A stretch of 64,000 nucleotides of DNA from Desulfacinum infernum DSM 9756 (GCF_900129305.1 NZ_FQVB01000003.1:124001-188000); one strand, 5' to 3'. Positions 43,397 to 52,061 are shown, counted from the first letter of the stretch. Numbers and translations: made by a program. The notes: generated by a model not told the origin, from the letters alone.

Positions 43397-45286
43397 ATGA
43401 CGGAACGCCTGCCCTTTGTTCCCAAGGACTGGAAGCCTCTCACGGCCGTCGCGGCCTTCGCCGCCGTCCTGCCCCTGGTGCTTCCCAACGACTACTTTCT
43501 CGTTCTCTTCAACATCATGGCTCTGAACGCCCTGGTGGTTCTCGGCCTCAACTTCCTCATCGGGTGCGCGGGGCAAATCTCCCTGGGCCACGCCGCCTTC
43601 TACGGCTTGGGTGCTTACACCAGCGCCATCGTGACCACCACCCTGGGATGGCCGCTTTGGGCCGGTCTCGCCGCCGCCCTGGCGACGGCCGCCCTGCTGG
43701 GCTTTCTGCTGGCGGTGCCCACCCTGCGCCTGGAAGGCCATTACCTGGTCATGGCCACCCTGGGCTTCAACATCATCGTGAGCATCTGCCTCAACCAGAT
43801 GGAAGAACTCACCGGAGGCCCCTCCGGCTTCCCCGGCATTCCTGCCCTGCACGTGGGCCCCCTGGTGATCGACACCGACCGTTCGTTCTATGGATTCATT
43901 TGGACGGCCTTCTTTTTCGTTTTCGCCCTCTTCCTCAACCTGGAAGAATCCCGCATCGGCCGGGCCCTGCGAGCCATCCACGACAAGGAACTCACCGCAC
44001 GTACCCTGGGCGTCCCCACCCACGCCTACAAGGTGGGAGTCTTTGTGCTGAGCACCGTTCTGGCGGCCTTTGCCGGCTTTTGCTACGCCCACTACGTCAC
44101 CTTCATCAGTCCCAAGACCTTCGACATCTTCTATTCCGTGCAGGTGGTCACCATGGTGGTGGTGGGCGGCATGGGAAATCTCTGGGGGGGCCTGGTGGGA
44201 ACCGCGCTGCTCACCAGCCTTCCCGAACTGCTGCACCGATTCGAAGACCTTCATGTGCTGATTTACGGCCTGCTGCTCATGGGGTCCCTGGTCTTCTTCC
44301 CCAACGGGCTGGCGCCCGCCGCCGCTACCGGGCTGAGGGAGCTATTCCGGCGTCTTGGAGGGACGGCATCGGAAAAGGAGGAAAGGCGGACGCAGTCGGG
44401 ACCTCCAGGTGCTAAACCGGCACGGCGCGTGGCCGGAAAGCCCATATCCCAGCCTGACTCCGAAAGCCCTCCGGACCGTGACGTGCTGGCCGTCCGGAAC
44501 ATTTCCGTCCGATTCGGCGGCCTCCAGGCCCTCCAGAACGTCTCCTTCACTGTGAAGCCGGGGCAGATCGCGGCCCTCATCGGTCCCAACGGCGCCGGGA
44601 AAACAACGCTGCTCAACGTCGTCTCCGGGCTGGTGGCGCCCCAGGAAGGGCGGATCGTGGCCGGGGATCGGGACATCACCGGCCTTCCGGCGCACCGGGT
44701 GGCGCGAGCTCGAATCGGGCGCTCCTTCCAGACGGTCCAGATGTTTTCTCACCTGAGCGTGCTGGACAATCTGCTCCTGGGGTTCCACCTGTCCGGCCGG
44801 GCCGGTTTCTGGAGGGCCTTGTGGCATACGCCTGCGGAACGCCGGGAAGAAGAAACCCTTCGGGACCTCGCTCGTGCGGCCCTCCGGGGCACCCCCCTGG
44901 AAAGCAAGGAAGATCTTCCCGCCGCCGTCCTTTCCCTCTACGAACAGAAGGTGCTGGAAATCCTCAGGGCCCTGGCGCTGGAGCCCCGCATCCTCTTGTT
45001 GGATGAGCCCGTGGGGGGGCTTAATCCCAATGAAAGCCGGCGTCTCATGGACTGGATCGGAGCCCGCAGGAAAGACGGCATGGCCATGGTGCTGGTGGAA
45101 CACGACATGAACGTGGTCATGGAATACGCCGACCACGTGGTGGTTTTGCAGCACGGCCAAGTGATCGCCCAGGGGCCTCCGCGAAAGATCCAGAAGGATC
45201 CCAAGGTGATCGCCGCATATCTGGGCACCGGCCGGCGGGCCGGACGGACGGAGGCACGCTCCGGGATCGAGGAGACCGCATGCTGA
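43397..45286 (+). CDS. LivM-LivG fusion: permease joined to ATPase
   Basis: 629 residues. The LivM part (about 1-315) has NALVVLGLNFLIGCAGQISL and the loop ESRIGRALRAIHDKELTARTLG. A proline-rich, charged linker (about 318-355) leads to the LivG ATPase: Walker A GPNGAGKTTLLN, Walker B ILLLDEPVGGLNP, and HDMNVVME with the switch His. The ABC signature reads LSLYEQK, which departs from the common LSGGQ but is in the usual place. These are normally two separate proteins. Its stop overlaps the livF start by 7 bp. Confidence 0.9.
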   Translation: MTERLPFVPKDWKPLTAVAAFAAVLPLVLPNDYFLVLFNIMALNALVVLGLNFLIGCAGQISLGHAAFYGLGAYTSAIVTTTLGWPLWAGLAAALATAALLGFLLAVPTLRLEGHYLVMATLGFNIIVSICLNQMEELTGGPSGFPGIPALHVGPLVIDTDRSFYGFIWTAFFFVFALFLNLEESRIGRALRAIHDKELTARTLGVPTHAYKVGVFVLSTVLAAFAGFCYAHYVTFISPKTFDIFYSVQVVTMVVVGGMGNLWGGLVGTALLTSLPELLHRFEDLHVLIYGLLLMGSLVFFPNGLAPAAATGLRELFRRLGGTASEKEERRTQSGPPGAKPARRVAGKPISQPDSESPPDRDVLAVRNISVRFGGLQALQNVSFTVKPGQIAALIGPNGAGKTTLLNVVSGLVAPQEGRIVAGDRDITGLPAHRVARARIGRSFQTVQMFSHLSVLDNLLLGFHLSGRAGFWRALWHTPAERREEETLRDLARAALRGTPLESKEDLPAAVLSLYEQKVLEILRALALEPRILLLDEPVGGLNPNESRRLMDWIGARRKDGMAMVLVEHDMNVVMEYADHVVVLQHGQVIAQGPPRKIQKDPKVIAAYLGTGRRAGRTEARSGIEETAC

Positions 45287-46005
45287 AGCTGGTGAACATC
45301 TCCGCCCATTACGGGGCCGTCCCGGTGCTTCGCCGCGTGACCCTCCACGTGGACGAAGGCGAAAGGGTCTGCCTTCTGGGGGCCAACGGAGCCGGGAAAA
45401 GCACCCTGCTCAAGGTCCTGAGCGGCATGCACCGGCCGTCGGCGGGAGAAGTCCTCTTCCGGGGAACGGCCATCCAGGGAAAGAGCCCCGAAGAGATCGT
45501 GCGGAAGGGACTGGCCCAGGTCCCGGAAGCCCGCCAGCTCTTCCCCAACCTCACCGTGCGGGAAAACCTGGAGCTGGGCGGCTATATCCATGGGCGCCGG
45601 AAGCTCCGGGAAACCATGGATGAGATGATGGAGCTCTTTCCCGTTCTCCGGGACCGCCAAACCCAGAAGGCCGGTACCCTGAGCGGTGGGGAGCAGCAAA
45701 TGCTTTCCATCGCCCGGGCTCTCATGACCCGGCCCAAGTTGCTGGTGCTGGACGAGCCGTCCTTGGGATTGGCCCCTTTGATTGTGGAAGAAATCTATGC
45801 CACATTGGAGGAGCTCAACCGGCAGGGAACGACCATTTTACTCGTGGAGCAAAACGCCCTGGGCGCCCTGGACGTCTGCCACCGCGGCTACGTGATGGAA
45901 ACCGGCCGGATCGTTCTTTCCGGCACGGCCCGGGAGCTGGCCGAACACGACGAAGTGCAGCGGGCCTACCTGGGCAGGGACTACCGGCACAAGTGGGAAC
46001 GGTAG
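45280..46005 (+). CDS. livF: Branched-chain amino acid ABC transporter ATPase LivF
   Basis: The 241-residue ATPase has Walker A GANGAGKSTLLK, the LivF-type GRKLRETMDEMM region, signature LSGGEQQMLSIARAL and Walker B LLVLDEPSLGLAP. It pairs with the LivG half of the upstream fusion to power import. The ATG overlaps the fusion's stop. A heptamer array (46014-46069) begins nine bases after its stop. Confidence 0.93.
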   Translation: MLKLVNISAHYGAVPVLRRVTLHVDEGERVCLLGANGAGKSTLLKVLSGMHRPSAGEVLFRGTAIQGKSPEEIVRKGLAQVPEARQLFPNLTVRENLELGGYIHGRRKLRETMDEMMELFPVLRDRQTQKAGTLSGGEQQMLSIARALMTRPKLLVLDEPSLGLAPLIVEEIYATLEELNRQGTTILLVEQNALGALDVCHRGYVMETGRIVLSGTARELAEHDEVQRAYLGRDYRHKWER

Positions 46006-46013
46006 GAGCGATG

Positions 46014-46069
46014 GGCGTGAGGCGTCAGGCGTTAGGGGTTAGGGGTTAGGCGTTGGGCGTTGGGCGTTA
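46014..46069. repeat. Heptanucleotide tandem array (8 units)
   Basis: Units: GGCGTGA, GGCGTCA, GGCGTTA, two of GGGGTTA, two of GGCGTTG, GGCGTTA. Same period as the other arrays but a different consensus (GGCGTTA). Confidence 0.88.
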
Positions 46070-46110
46070 AGGGGGTGCGGTTCCTTCATCAGGCAATGGT
46101 TGGAAGGTAA

Positions 46111-46138
46111 GTAGGGGCGGGGTTTATCCCCGCCCACT
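46111..46138. repeat. GTAGGGGCG-family palindrome
   Basis: GTAGGGGCGGGGTTTATCCC with the inverted arm CGCCCAC, closely like the copies at 15526 and 23953. It lies 80 bases before a phenylacetate-CoA ligase gene. Confidence 0.72.
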
Positions 46139-46216
46139 AAGCGCTTTTGGGCAGCCTCCCATTCGGTGGCGGCGAACAACAGACCCGGATAGGGTCCTCG
46201 GGGTCGGAGGAAGGCC

Positions 46217-47518
46217 ATGGACGGGATGGAACGGGAAACGAACGGCCGGGAGGCGTTGCGACAGCTCCAATTGGAGCGCCTCCAGATGACCCTCAACCGG
46301 GCCTACTTGAACGTGGATTTCTACCGGGCCCGCATGGATTCCCTGGGCATGGTCCCCGAAGACGTGGAAACCGAAGAGGACCTGCGCCGGTTTCCCTTCA
46401 CCACCAGCGAGGACCTGGCGGACCATTACCCCTACGGCCTTTTCGCCGTGCCGCTCAAGAGCGTGGTGCGCCTCAAGATCGCCACCAGCCGGGACGGCCG
46501 GCCCATTGTCGTCGGATTCACGCGCCGGGATGTGACCCTGTGGCAATCGCTCATGGCCCGCCTTTTTCGCAGGCTGGGCATCACGGACCGGGACATCGTG
46601 CAGGTGGCCTTCAACTACAGCCTCTTTCCCGGCGCCTTCACCTTCAATCACGCGGCGGAGGCCATCGGAGCCACCTTGGCGCCGTCGGCCACCGTGTCCG
46701 CGCGCCTGCAGCTCCAGATCATGCGGGACTTCCGCTCCACGGTGCTCGCCACCACCCCGTCTTTCGCCCTGCACCTCATGGACACCCTGGAAGCCGACGC
46801 ATACGGCGGCCGGGAACGCCACGAACTGAACCTGAACCTCATGATCCTCGGCCCCGATCCCACGCCGGAACGCCTGAAGCAGCGAATCCGTTCGACTCTG
46901 GGCATCCCCGTCTACGGGCTGTACGGCGTCTCCGAAATGGTGGAGCCGGGCCTGGCCGGCGAGTGCCCCCAACAGAACGGCTTTCATGCGGCCGAAGACC
47001 ACTTCCTTCTGGAGGTGGTGAACCCGGCCACGGGACTTCCCGTGGAAGCGGGAGAGGAAGGCGAGCTGGTGGTGACCACGCTTTCCGCGGAAGCCTACCC
47101 GCTGATCCGATACCGGACGGGCGATGTGGTGCGGCGGGACCCGGGACCGTGTCCCTGCGGCCAGGCCACGCTGCGGCTATCCCCCGTGATCCGAAGAACG
47201 GACAACAGAGTGAGCGTACGCGGGATTCCCATCTACCCCGAGCGGGTGGGCAAGATCCTTCAGGCCGTGGATCCGCTCATCGCCGACTACCGCCTGGTGG
47301 TGGGCACCCGGTACGGATTGGGAGACACCCTGGAGGTGCTCATCTGTCGCCGGGGAGGATCCGGGCAGGCCCATGAAACGCGCGGCAACCGCCTGGAAGA
47401 GATCCGAAGCCGCCTTCGACGCGAGCTGGGCCTGGGTGTGCGGGTGCAGGAGGTTTCCGCCGACCGGATGCCCCAGGAAGGATTGACATTCAAGACCGTC
47501 TTTCGAGAAAAAGTGTAA
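46217..47518 (+). CDS. PaaK-like protein with altered ATP-binding loop
   Basis: 433 residues, full length for phenylacetate-CoA ligases. FPFTTSEDLADHYPYGLFAV, the GVSEMVEPGLAGEC region (adenine-binding) and RYRTGDVV match PaaK. The phosphate-binding loop, SSGTTGKRK in the next gene, reads TSRDGRPIVVGFT here, having lost the SG-TTG core. The C-terminal end MPQEGLTFKTVF also lacks the usual K-x-x-R sequence. It may be inactive as a ligase or have a different role. The strong site GGAGGAAGG precedes the ATG. Confidence 0.85.
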   Translation: MDGMERETNGREALRQLQLERLQMTLNRAYLNVDFYRARMDSLGMVPEDVETEEDLRRFPFTTSEDLADHYPYGLFAVPLKSVVRLKIATSRDGRPIVVGFTRRDVTLWQSLMARLFRRLGITDRDIVQVAFNYSLFPGAFTFNHAAEAIGATLAPSATVSARLQLQIMRDFRSTVLATTPSFALHLMDTLEADAYGGRERHELNLNLMILGPDPTPERLKQRIRSTLGIPVYGLYGVSEMVEPGLAGECPQQNGFHAAEDHFLLEVVNPATGLPVEAGEEGELVVTTLSAEAYPLIRYRTGDVVRRDPGPCPCGQATLRLSPVIRRTDNRVSVRGIPIYPERVGKILQAVDPLIADYRLVVGTRYGLGDTLEVLICRRGGSGQAHETRGNRLEEIRSRLRRELGLGVRVQEVSADRMPQEGLTFKTVFREKV

Positions 47519-47537
47519 GCACGAAAGGAGCCACCCC

Positions 47538-48836
47538 ATGAGTGTGAGTTTCATGCCGGTGCGGTCCAGCCTCGAGGACCTGGAAAGCCTTCAGCTGCAG
47601 GGCCTCCAGTGGACCGTGAGCCACGCCTACCACCATTCGCCCTTCTACCGGCAGCGCCTGGACGCGGCGGGCGTGACCCCCGAAAAGATCCGCTCGCTGG
47701 ACGACCTGCGGCGCCTGCCCTTCACCACGGCCGACGACCTGCAGGCGGGCTACCCCTTCCCGCTCCGGGCCGTGCCCTTCGAAAAAATCGTGCGCATCCA
47801 CGCCTCGTCCGGAACCACCGGCAAGCGGAAGGTCCTGTGTTACACCCAAAAGGATATCGACGACTGGGCCATGATGTTCGCCCGTTGCTTCGAGATGGCG
47901 GGCCTCACCCGGGAAGACCGGGTGCAGATCGCCGTGGGCTACGGGCTGTGGACCGCCGGGGTGGGATTCCAGCTGGGCTGCGAGCGGTTCGGGGCCATGG
48001 CCGTCCCGGTGGGCCCGGCCAACACGGAAATCCACTGCCAGATGCTGGTGGACATGCAGTCCACGGTCTTCTGCGCCACGGCCTCCATGGCTCTGCTCAT
48101 GGCCGAGGAGATCGAAAGGCGGGGCCTTCGGGACAAGATCGCCCTGAAAAAGATCATCTTCGGCGCCGAACGCCACAGCCGCCGCATGCGCCAGCGCATC
48201 CAGGACATCACGGGAGCGGAACACATCTTCGACATCCCCGGCCTCACCGAACTGTACGGACCCGGCACGGGCCTGGAATGCACCGCCCACCAGGGCATCC
48301 ACTACTGGGCGGACTACTACATCCTGGAAATCCTGAACCCGGAAACCCTGGAGCCGGTGGCCCCCGGCGAGCTGGGCGAGATGGTGGTGACCACCCTCCG
48401 AAAGGAGGCGGCGCCGCTCATCCGCTACCGCACCCGGGACCTCACCCGGCTTCTTCCCGAGCCGTGTCCCTGCGGCAACCCACTGCCGCGTCACGACCAC
48501 CTGCTGGGCCGCTCGGACGACATGTTCATCTTCCGGGCCGTCAACATCTACCCGGGCCAGATCGACCACGTGCTTTCCCAGATGCCCGGTGTCGGAAGCG
48601 AATACCAGGTCCATCTCCACCACCGGGAGGACGGCCGGGACATGATGATCATCCGGGTGGAACGGGCCCGGGGTCGATCCCCGGAAGGAGACGACGAACT
48701 GAAGGAACGGATCGCCACGGAAATCCGGCGCCAGATCCTGGTCCGCGCCAATGTGGACGTGGTGGACTACGGGTCCCTGCCGCGGACGGAACGCAAGAGC
48801 AAGCGGGTCTTCGACCACCGCATCCGCGAAGAGTGA
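47538..48836 (+). CDS. paaK: Phenylacetate-CoA ligase
   Basis: The 432-residue enzyme activates phenylacetate, or related aryl acids, with ATP and CoA. It has the intact phosphate loop RIHASSGTTGKRKVLCYT (near 90), FDIPGLTELYGPGTGLEC, RYRTRDLTRLL and PRTERKSKRV at the C-terminus with the catalytic lysine region. AAAGGAG precedes the ATG. It follows the degenerate paralogue after 19 bp and lies with iorAB and the LIV genes, which supports a part in aryl-acid metabolism. Confidence 0.92.
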   Translation: MSVSFMPVRSSLEDLESLQLQGLQWTVSHAYHHSPFYRQRLDAAGVTPEKIRSLDDLRRLPFTTADDLQAGYPFPLRAVPFEKIVRIHASSGTTGKRKVLCYTQKDIDDWAMMFARCFEMAGLTREDRVQIAVGYGLWTAGVGFQLGCERFGAMAVPVGPANTEIHCQMLVDMQSTVFCATASMALLMAEEIERRGLRDKIALKKIIFGAERHSRRMRQRIQDITGAEHIFDIPGLTELYGPGTGLECTAHQGIHYWADYYILEILNPETLEPVAPGELGEMVVTTLRKEAAPLIRYRTRDLTRLLPEPCPCGNPLPRHDHLLGRSDDMFIFRAVNIYPGQIDHVLSQMPGVGSEYQVHLHHREDGRDMMIIRVERARGRSPEGDDELKERIATEIRRQILVRANVDVVDYGSLPRTERKSKRVFDHRIREE

Positions 48837-49048
48837 GGCAGGAAAACCGCTGTCAAGACGCAGAGGCCACATCATCCATTGAGACATGGCTCTGGACGTT
48901 CCGGGTTCGCCGGCTGTAGGGGCGAATGACTATTCGCCCCTACAGCTCCGATCCCCATAGCAGGATAGCCGGTCATTCGCGTCGTTTTGCTTCGGTGCGC
49001 AGCGCAACGGGAACGGCGCCTAACGTCTAACGCCACAAGGAGGTTGCC
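48837..49048. other. Gap between paaK and livK with a GTAGGGGCG hairpin
   Basis: A perfect 15-bp hairpin, GCTGTAGGGGCGAAT with loop GACT, spans 48913-48946. It closely matches the one at 29026. Two TAACG-type heptamers occur near 49018-49040. Otherwise nothing is recognised. Confidence 0.6.
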
Positions 49049-50233
49049 ATGAAAGAACGTGGAAGTGCACGGAAAGCCCTCACCGCGGCGGCGGCCGTTC
49101 TGGTCGCGATCTGTCTGGGATTTTCGCCCGCGTGGGCGATGGAACCCATCAAGATCGGCGCCTTCTTCGACCTTTCCGGGCCCGCCTCGTCCATCGGAAC
49201 ACCCACCAAGCTGGTGGCCGAGATGGTGGTGGACAAGATCAACAAGGAAGGCGGCATCAACGGCAGGCCCCTGGAACTGGTGATCGGAGACACGGAAGGC
49301 GATCCCACCAAGGCGCTCATGGTGGCCAAGCGCCTGGTGGAAAAGGACCAGGTGACGGCGCTCATCGGCCCCACGCGGACCGGAACGGGCATGGCCGTCA
49401 AGGCCTATACGGAAAAGGCCAAGATCCCCACCATCATGACCGTGGGGGGCGATCCCGTGATCGCGGGAGGAAAGTTCGGCCCGTTCACCTGGACCTTCAA
49501 GACCCCGCAGCGGACGTCCGTGGCGGTGCGAAAGATCTACGGCTATCTCAAGGAGAAGGGCTGGACCAAGGTGGCCCTGCTCCACGCCACCGACGGCTTC
49601 GGCCGTGACGGTCTGGGCTGGCTCAAAAGGCTGGCTCCGGAATACGGCATCGAAATCGTGGCCGAAGAGGCCTTCGGGGTGAGCGACACGGACATGACCG
49701 CCCAACTGGTGAAGATCAAGTCCGGCCCGGCCCAGGTGCTCATCTGCTGGACCATCGGCCCCGCCGGCGCCCGGGTGGCCAAGAACGTGAAGCAGCTGGC
49801 CATGACCATCCCGCTCTTCCAGTGCCACGGGCAGCCCGATCCCAAGTACGTGGAGCTGGCCGGTGAAGCCGCCGAAGGCAGCCTCATGCCGTCCACCAAG
49901 CTCATGGTGGCCGACCAGCTTCCGGACACCGACCCCCAGAAGGCGGTCATCCAGGAATTCATCCACCTCTACAGGGACGTGTACCAATACGACAGCCAAT
50001 ACCCCATCAACACGCACAGCGGCTACGCCTGGGACGCCATCATGATGCTGGCCAACGCCATGCGCCAGGTGGGCACGGACCGGGACGCCCTCCGGAGCGC
50101 CATCGAGCAGACCCGGGGCTACGTGGGCATCAGCGGCATTTACAACTTGACACCCGAGGACCACAATGGTTTAGGTACCGATTCGCTGGTGATTGTTCAG
50201 GTGGTCAACGGAAGTTGGAAACTGGTTCAATAA
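49049..50233 (+). CDS. livK: Branched-chain amino-acid-type ABC substrate-binding protein
   Basis: 394 residues with a Sec signal peptide at 1-30 (KERGSARKALTAAAAVLVAI; cleavage likely after SPAWAM). The mature protein has IKIGAFFDLSGPASSIGTPT and DVTALIGP-like VTALIGPTRTGTGMAV of the periplasmic-binding type I fold. It binds the solute for the LivH/LivMG/LivF importer. AAGGAGG is five bases before the ATG. Its TAA stop overlaps the next ATG (TAATG). A terminator lies just inside that next gene. Confidence 0.92.
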   Translation: MKERGSARKALTAAAAVLVAICLGFSPAWAMEPIKIGAFFDLSGPASSIGTPTKLVAEMVVDKINKEGGINGRPLELVIGDTEGDPTKALMVAKRLVEKDQVTALIGPTRTGTGMAVKAYTEKAKIPTIMTVGGDPVIAGGKFGPFTWTFKTPQRTSVAVRKIYGYLKEKGWTKVALLHATDGFGRDGLGWLKRLAPEYGIEIVAEEAFGVSDTDMTAQLVKIKSGPAQVLICWTIGPAGARVAKNVKQLAMTIPLFQCHGQPDPKYVELAGEAAEGSLMPSTKLMVADQLPDTDPQKAVIQEFIHLYRDVYQYDSQYPINTHSGYAWDAIMMLANAMRQVGTDRDALRSAIEQTRGYVGISGIYNLTPEDHNGLGTDSLVIVQVVNGSWKLVQ

Positions 50234-50994
50234 TGGGTTCGATACCGCGCATTTCCATTCTCATGTACCATCAGGTTGGTATTTTTCGTCGCCCGGCCGC
50301 CCACCGGGCGACTTTTTGTCATGTGCGCCGCTTTCGCACCCAAATGGCGTGGCTCAAACGGGCGGGCTACCATGTAATCAGCCTCACCGAGGCACTGAGA
50401 GGTCTCAAGGGGGAAATACCCCTGCCAAGCCACAGCGTGGTCCTGACCTTCGACGACGGGTATCGGAACTTTTATGAACACGCCTATCCCGTGCTCCGTG
50501 AGCTCGGTTTTCCGGCGACCGTCTTCATGGTTGCGGGGCTTATCGGGACCAACGCCCGATGGATCGACGAGGATGGAAGGCAGGGCGCTCCTCTGATGGA
50601 ACCGGACCAGCTGCTGGAGATCCGGGCGGGCGGTATTGAGATCGGCTCGCACACCGTCACCCATCCAAGATTGAGCCGACTGGCCGTCTCTGAAGCCCAA
50701 AGGGAAATAACGGACAGCAAGGCGATCCTGGAATCCGTGTTGGGAACTCCAGTCGTCCATTTCTGCTATCCCTACGGGGATTTCGATCAGCGGGTCGCGG
50801 ACTTGGTGCGGGAAGCCGGCTACGAAAGCGGACTCACATGCATCCGTGGAGCGGCAACGGGGGAAGACAGCTTGTTTCTCCTTCCGAGAAAGGCCGTTTC
50901 CTACGGCGACAGTCTCATCGGCTACCTATGGAAGCTTCATATAAAGAACAAGAAAAAGAACCCCCCCGGCGCTGCGAAGGCTCCGTTCATGTGA
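50233..50994 (+). CDS. Polysaccharide deacetylase (NodB domain)
   Basis: 253 residues. The NodB motifs are LTFDDGYRNFYEHAYPVL (catalytic base and metal Asp near residue 77), IGSHTVTHPRLS (metal-binding H-H near 141) and HFCYPYGDFDQR. The N-terminus SILMYHQVG and HRATFCHVRRF fit a known subfamily, so the coding sequence really starts here. It opens the glycan gene cluster. The start overlaps the livK stop. A terminator-like hairpin sits in the coding sequence at 50288-50317. No signal peptide is evident. Confidence 0.88.
   Translation: MGSIPRISILMYHQVGIFRRPAAHRATFCHVRRFRTQMAWLKRAGYHVISLTEALRGLKGEIPLPSHSVVLTFDDGYRNFYEHAYPVLRELGFPATVFMVAGLIGTNARWIDEDGRQGAPLMEPDQLLEIRAGGIEIGSHTVTHPRLSRLAVSEAQREITDSKAILESVLGTPVVHFCYPYGDFDQRVADLVREAGYESGLTCIRGAATGEDSLFLLPRKAVSYGDSLIGYLWKLHIKNKKKNPPGAAKAPFM
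50288..50317 (+). terminator. Intrinsic terminator inside the start of the deacetylase gene
   Basis: A perfect 9-bp stem GTCGCCCGG (50288-50296) / CCGGGCGAC (50304-50312), 7-base loop, followed by five Ts. It lies 55 bases after the livK stop, where a livK terminator is expected, but within the first 30 codons of the deacetylase. Confidence 0.7.
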
Positions 50995-52061
50995 TCGGCA
51001 GCCGGCAGTTCGGCGGGGCGGACAGATTCTACGTAAGACTGGTCAGGGCGCTGGCGGGCAAGGGACACCGGGTACTGGCCGTAAACAGACCGGGAAGCCC
51101 CGTGCACCAGGCCCTGAAAGACGTGGTGCCCCAGAGGCCCGTGCCCATGATCAACGGCTTCGATGTCTATTCCATGTGGCAAATAAGGCGCCTCGTGGAA
51201 ACTCACCGCTATCCCGTGATTCAAACCTACATGGGAAGAGCCACGCGGCTGACGAGACTTCCGAAGCGTTCGCCCGCCATCCACGTTGCACGGCTGGGAG
51301 GCTTCTACAAGATCGACGGCTATTATCGCCATGCGGACGCCTGGGTTGGAAACACAAGGGGCGTGTGCGACTACCTGATCAGGGAAGGCCTGCCCGCATC
51401 CAGGGTTTTTCATATCGGCAACTTCGTGGATCCTCCCGAGAGGATCGCCGAAGATGAGCTGTCTCAATTCCGACAGCGCTGGGACATCCCCGAGGATGCC
51501 TTCGTGATCGCAAGCTTGGGCCGATTCATTCCCTTGAAAGGCTTTCAGGACCTTCTCAAGGCCATCTCCCTGCGCCCCCAACCCTCCAAGGTTCGGCCGG
51601 TTGTGTGGGTCATCGCAGGGGACGGGCCCATGGGGCCCCGCCTGCGGGAGGCGGCAAGACGGTTGAACATCGAACCGCATGTGCGTTTCGTGGGATGGCA
51701 GGACAACCCCGCCATCGTCTACAACCTGGCGCACCTGTTCATTTGCCCGTCCCGCCATGAAACCCTCGGAAACGTCATCCTGGAAGCCTGGAGCTACGGA
51801 CTTCCGGTGGTGGCGACCAGGACTCCCGGGGCCCTTGAGCTCATCCAACCAAACGAAAACGGCTTTCTCGTCGAGGTGGCGGAACCCGCCAAAATGGCTT
51901 CGCTCCTGGATCTTGTCGTCAACTCTTCGGAAGATGTCCTGCGGGAGACGGGGCGCAAGGGTCTGCAGCTGGTGCGGGAGCGGTACAGCGTACGAGCCAT
52001 CGTGGAGTCCTACGAATCCCTTTATCAGAGCCTGCTGTCATCCGGGAGACTAGACCGGTGA
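50991..52061 (+). CDS. GT4-type glycosyltransferase
   Basis: About 356 residues with a GT-B fold. The N-terminal donor-independent half opens IGSRQFGGADRFYVRLVRAL. The C-terminal half has SLGRFIPLKGFQDLL, GDGPMGPRL and the E-x7-E region RHETLGNVILEAWSYGLPVV that binds the nucleotide sugar. A GTG at 50991 overlaps the deacetylase stop (GTGA) and is preferred. An ATG at 50928 would add 21 residues and overlap the upstream gene by 67 bp. It likely builds LPS, capsule or O-antigen; sugar and acceptor are unknown. Confidence 0.82.
   Translation: MIGSRQFGGADRFYVRLVRALAGKGHRVLAVNRPGSPVHQALKDVVPQRPVPMINGFDVYSMWQIRRLVETHRYPVIQTYMGRATRLTRLPKRSPAIHVARLGGFYKIDGYYRHADAWVGNTRGVCDYLIREGLPASRVFHIGNFVDPPERIAEDELSQFRQRWDIPEDAFVIASLGRFIPLKGFQDLLKAISLRPQPSKVRPVVWVIAGDGPMGPRLREAARRLNIEPHVRFVGWQDNPAIVYNLAHLFICPSRHETLGNVILEAWSYGLPVVATRTPGALELIQPNENGFLVEVAEPAKMASLLDLVVNSSEDVLRETGRKGLQLVRERYSVRAIVESYESLYQSLLSSGRLDR

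Noticed and set aside
50928-50990. Upstream ATG of the first glycosyltransferase
   Set aside because: It would overlap the deacetylase gene by 67 bp and adds a charged, non-family stretch without a ribosome site. The overlapping GTG at 50991 fits the 4-bp pattern of the cluster, though the ATG is not excluded.
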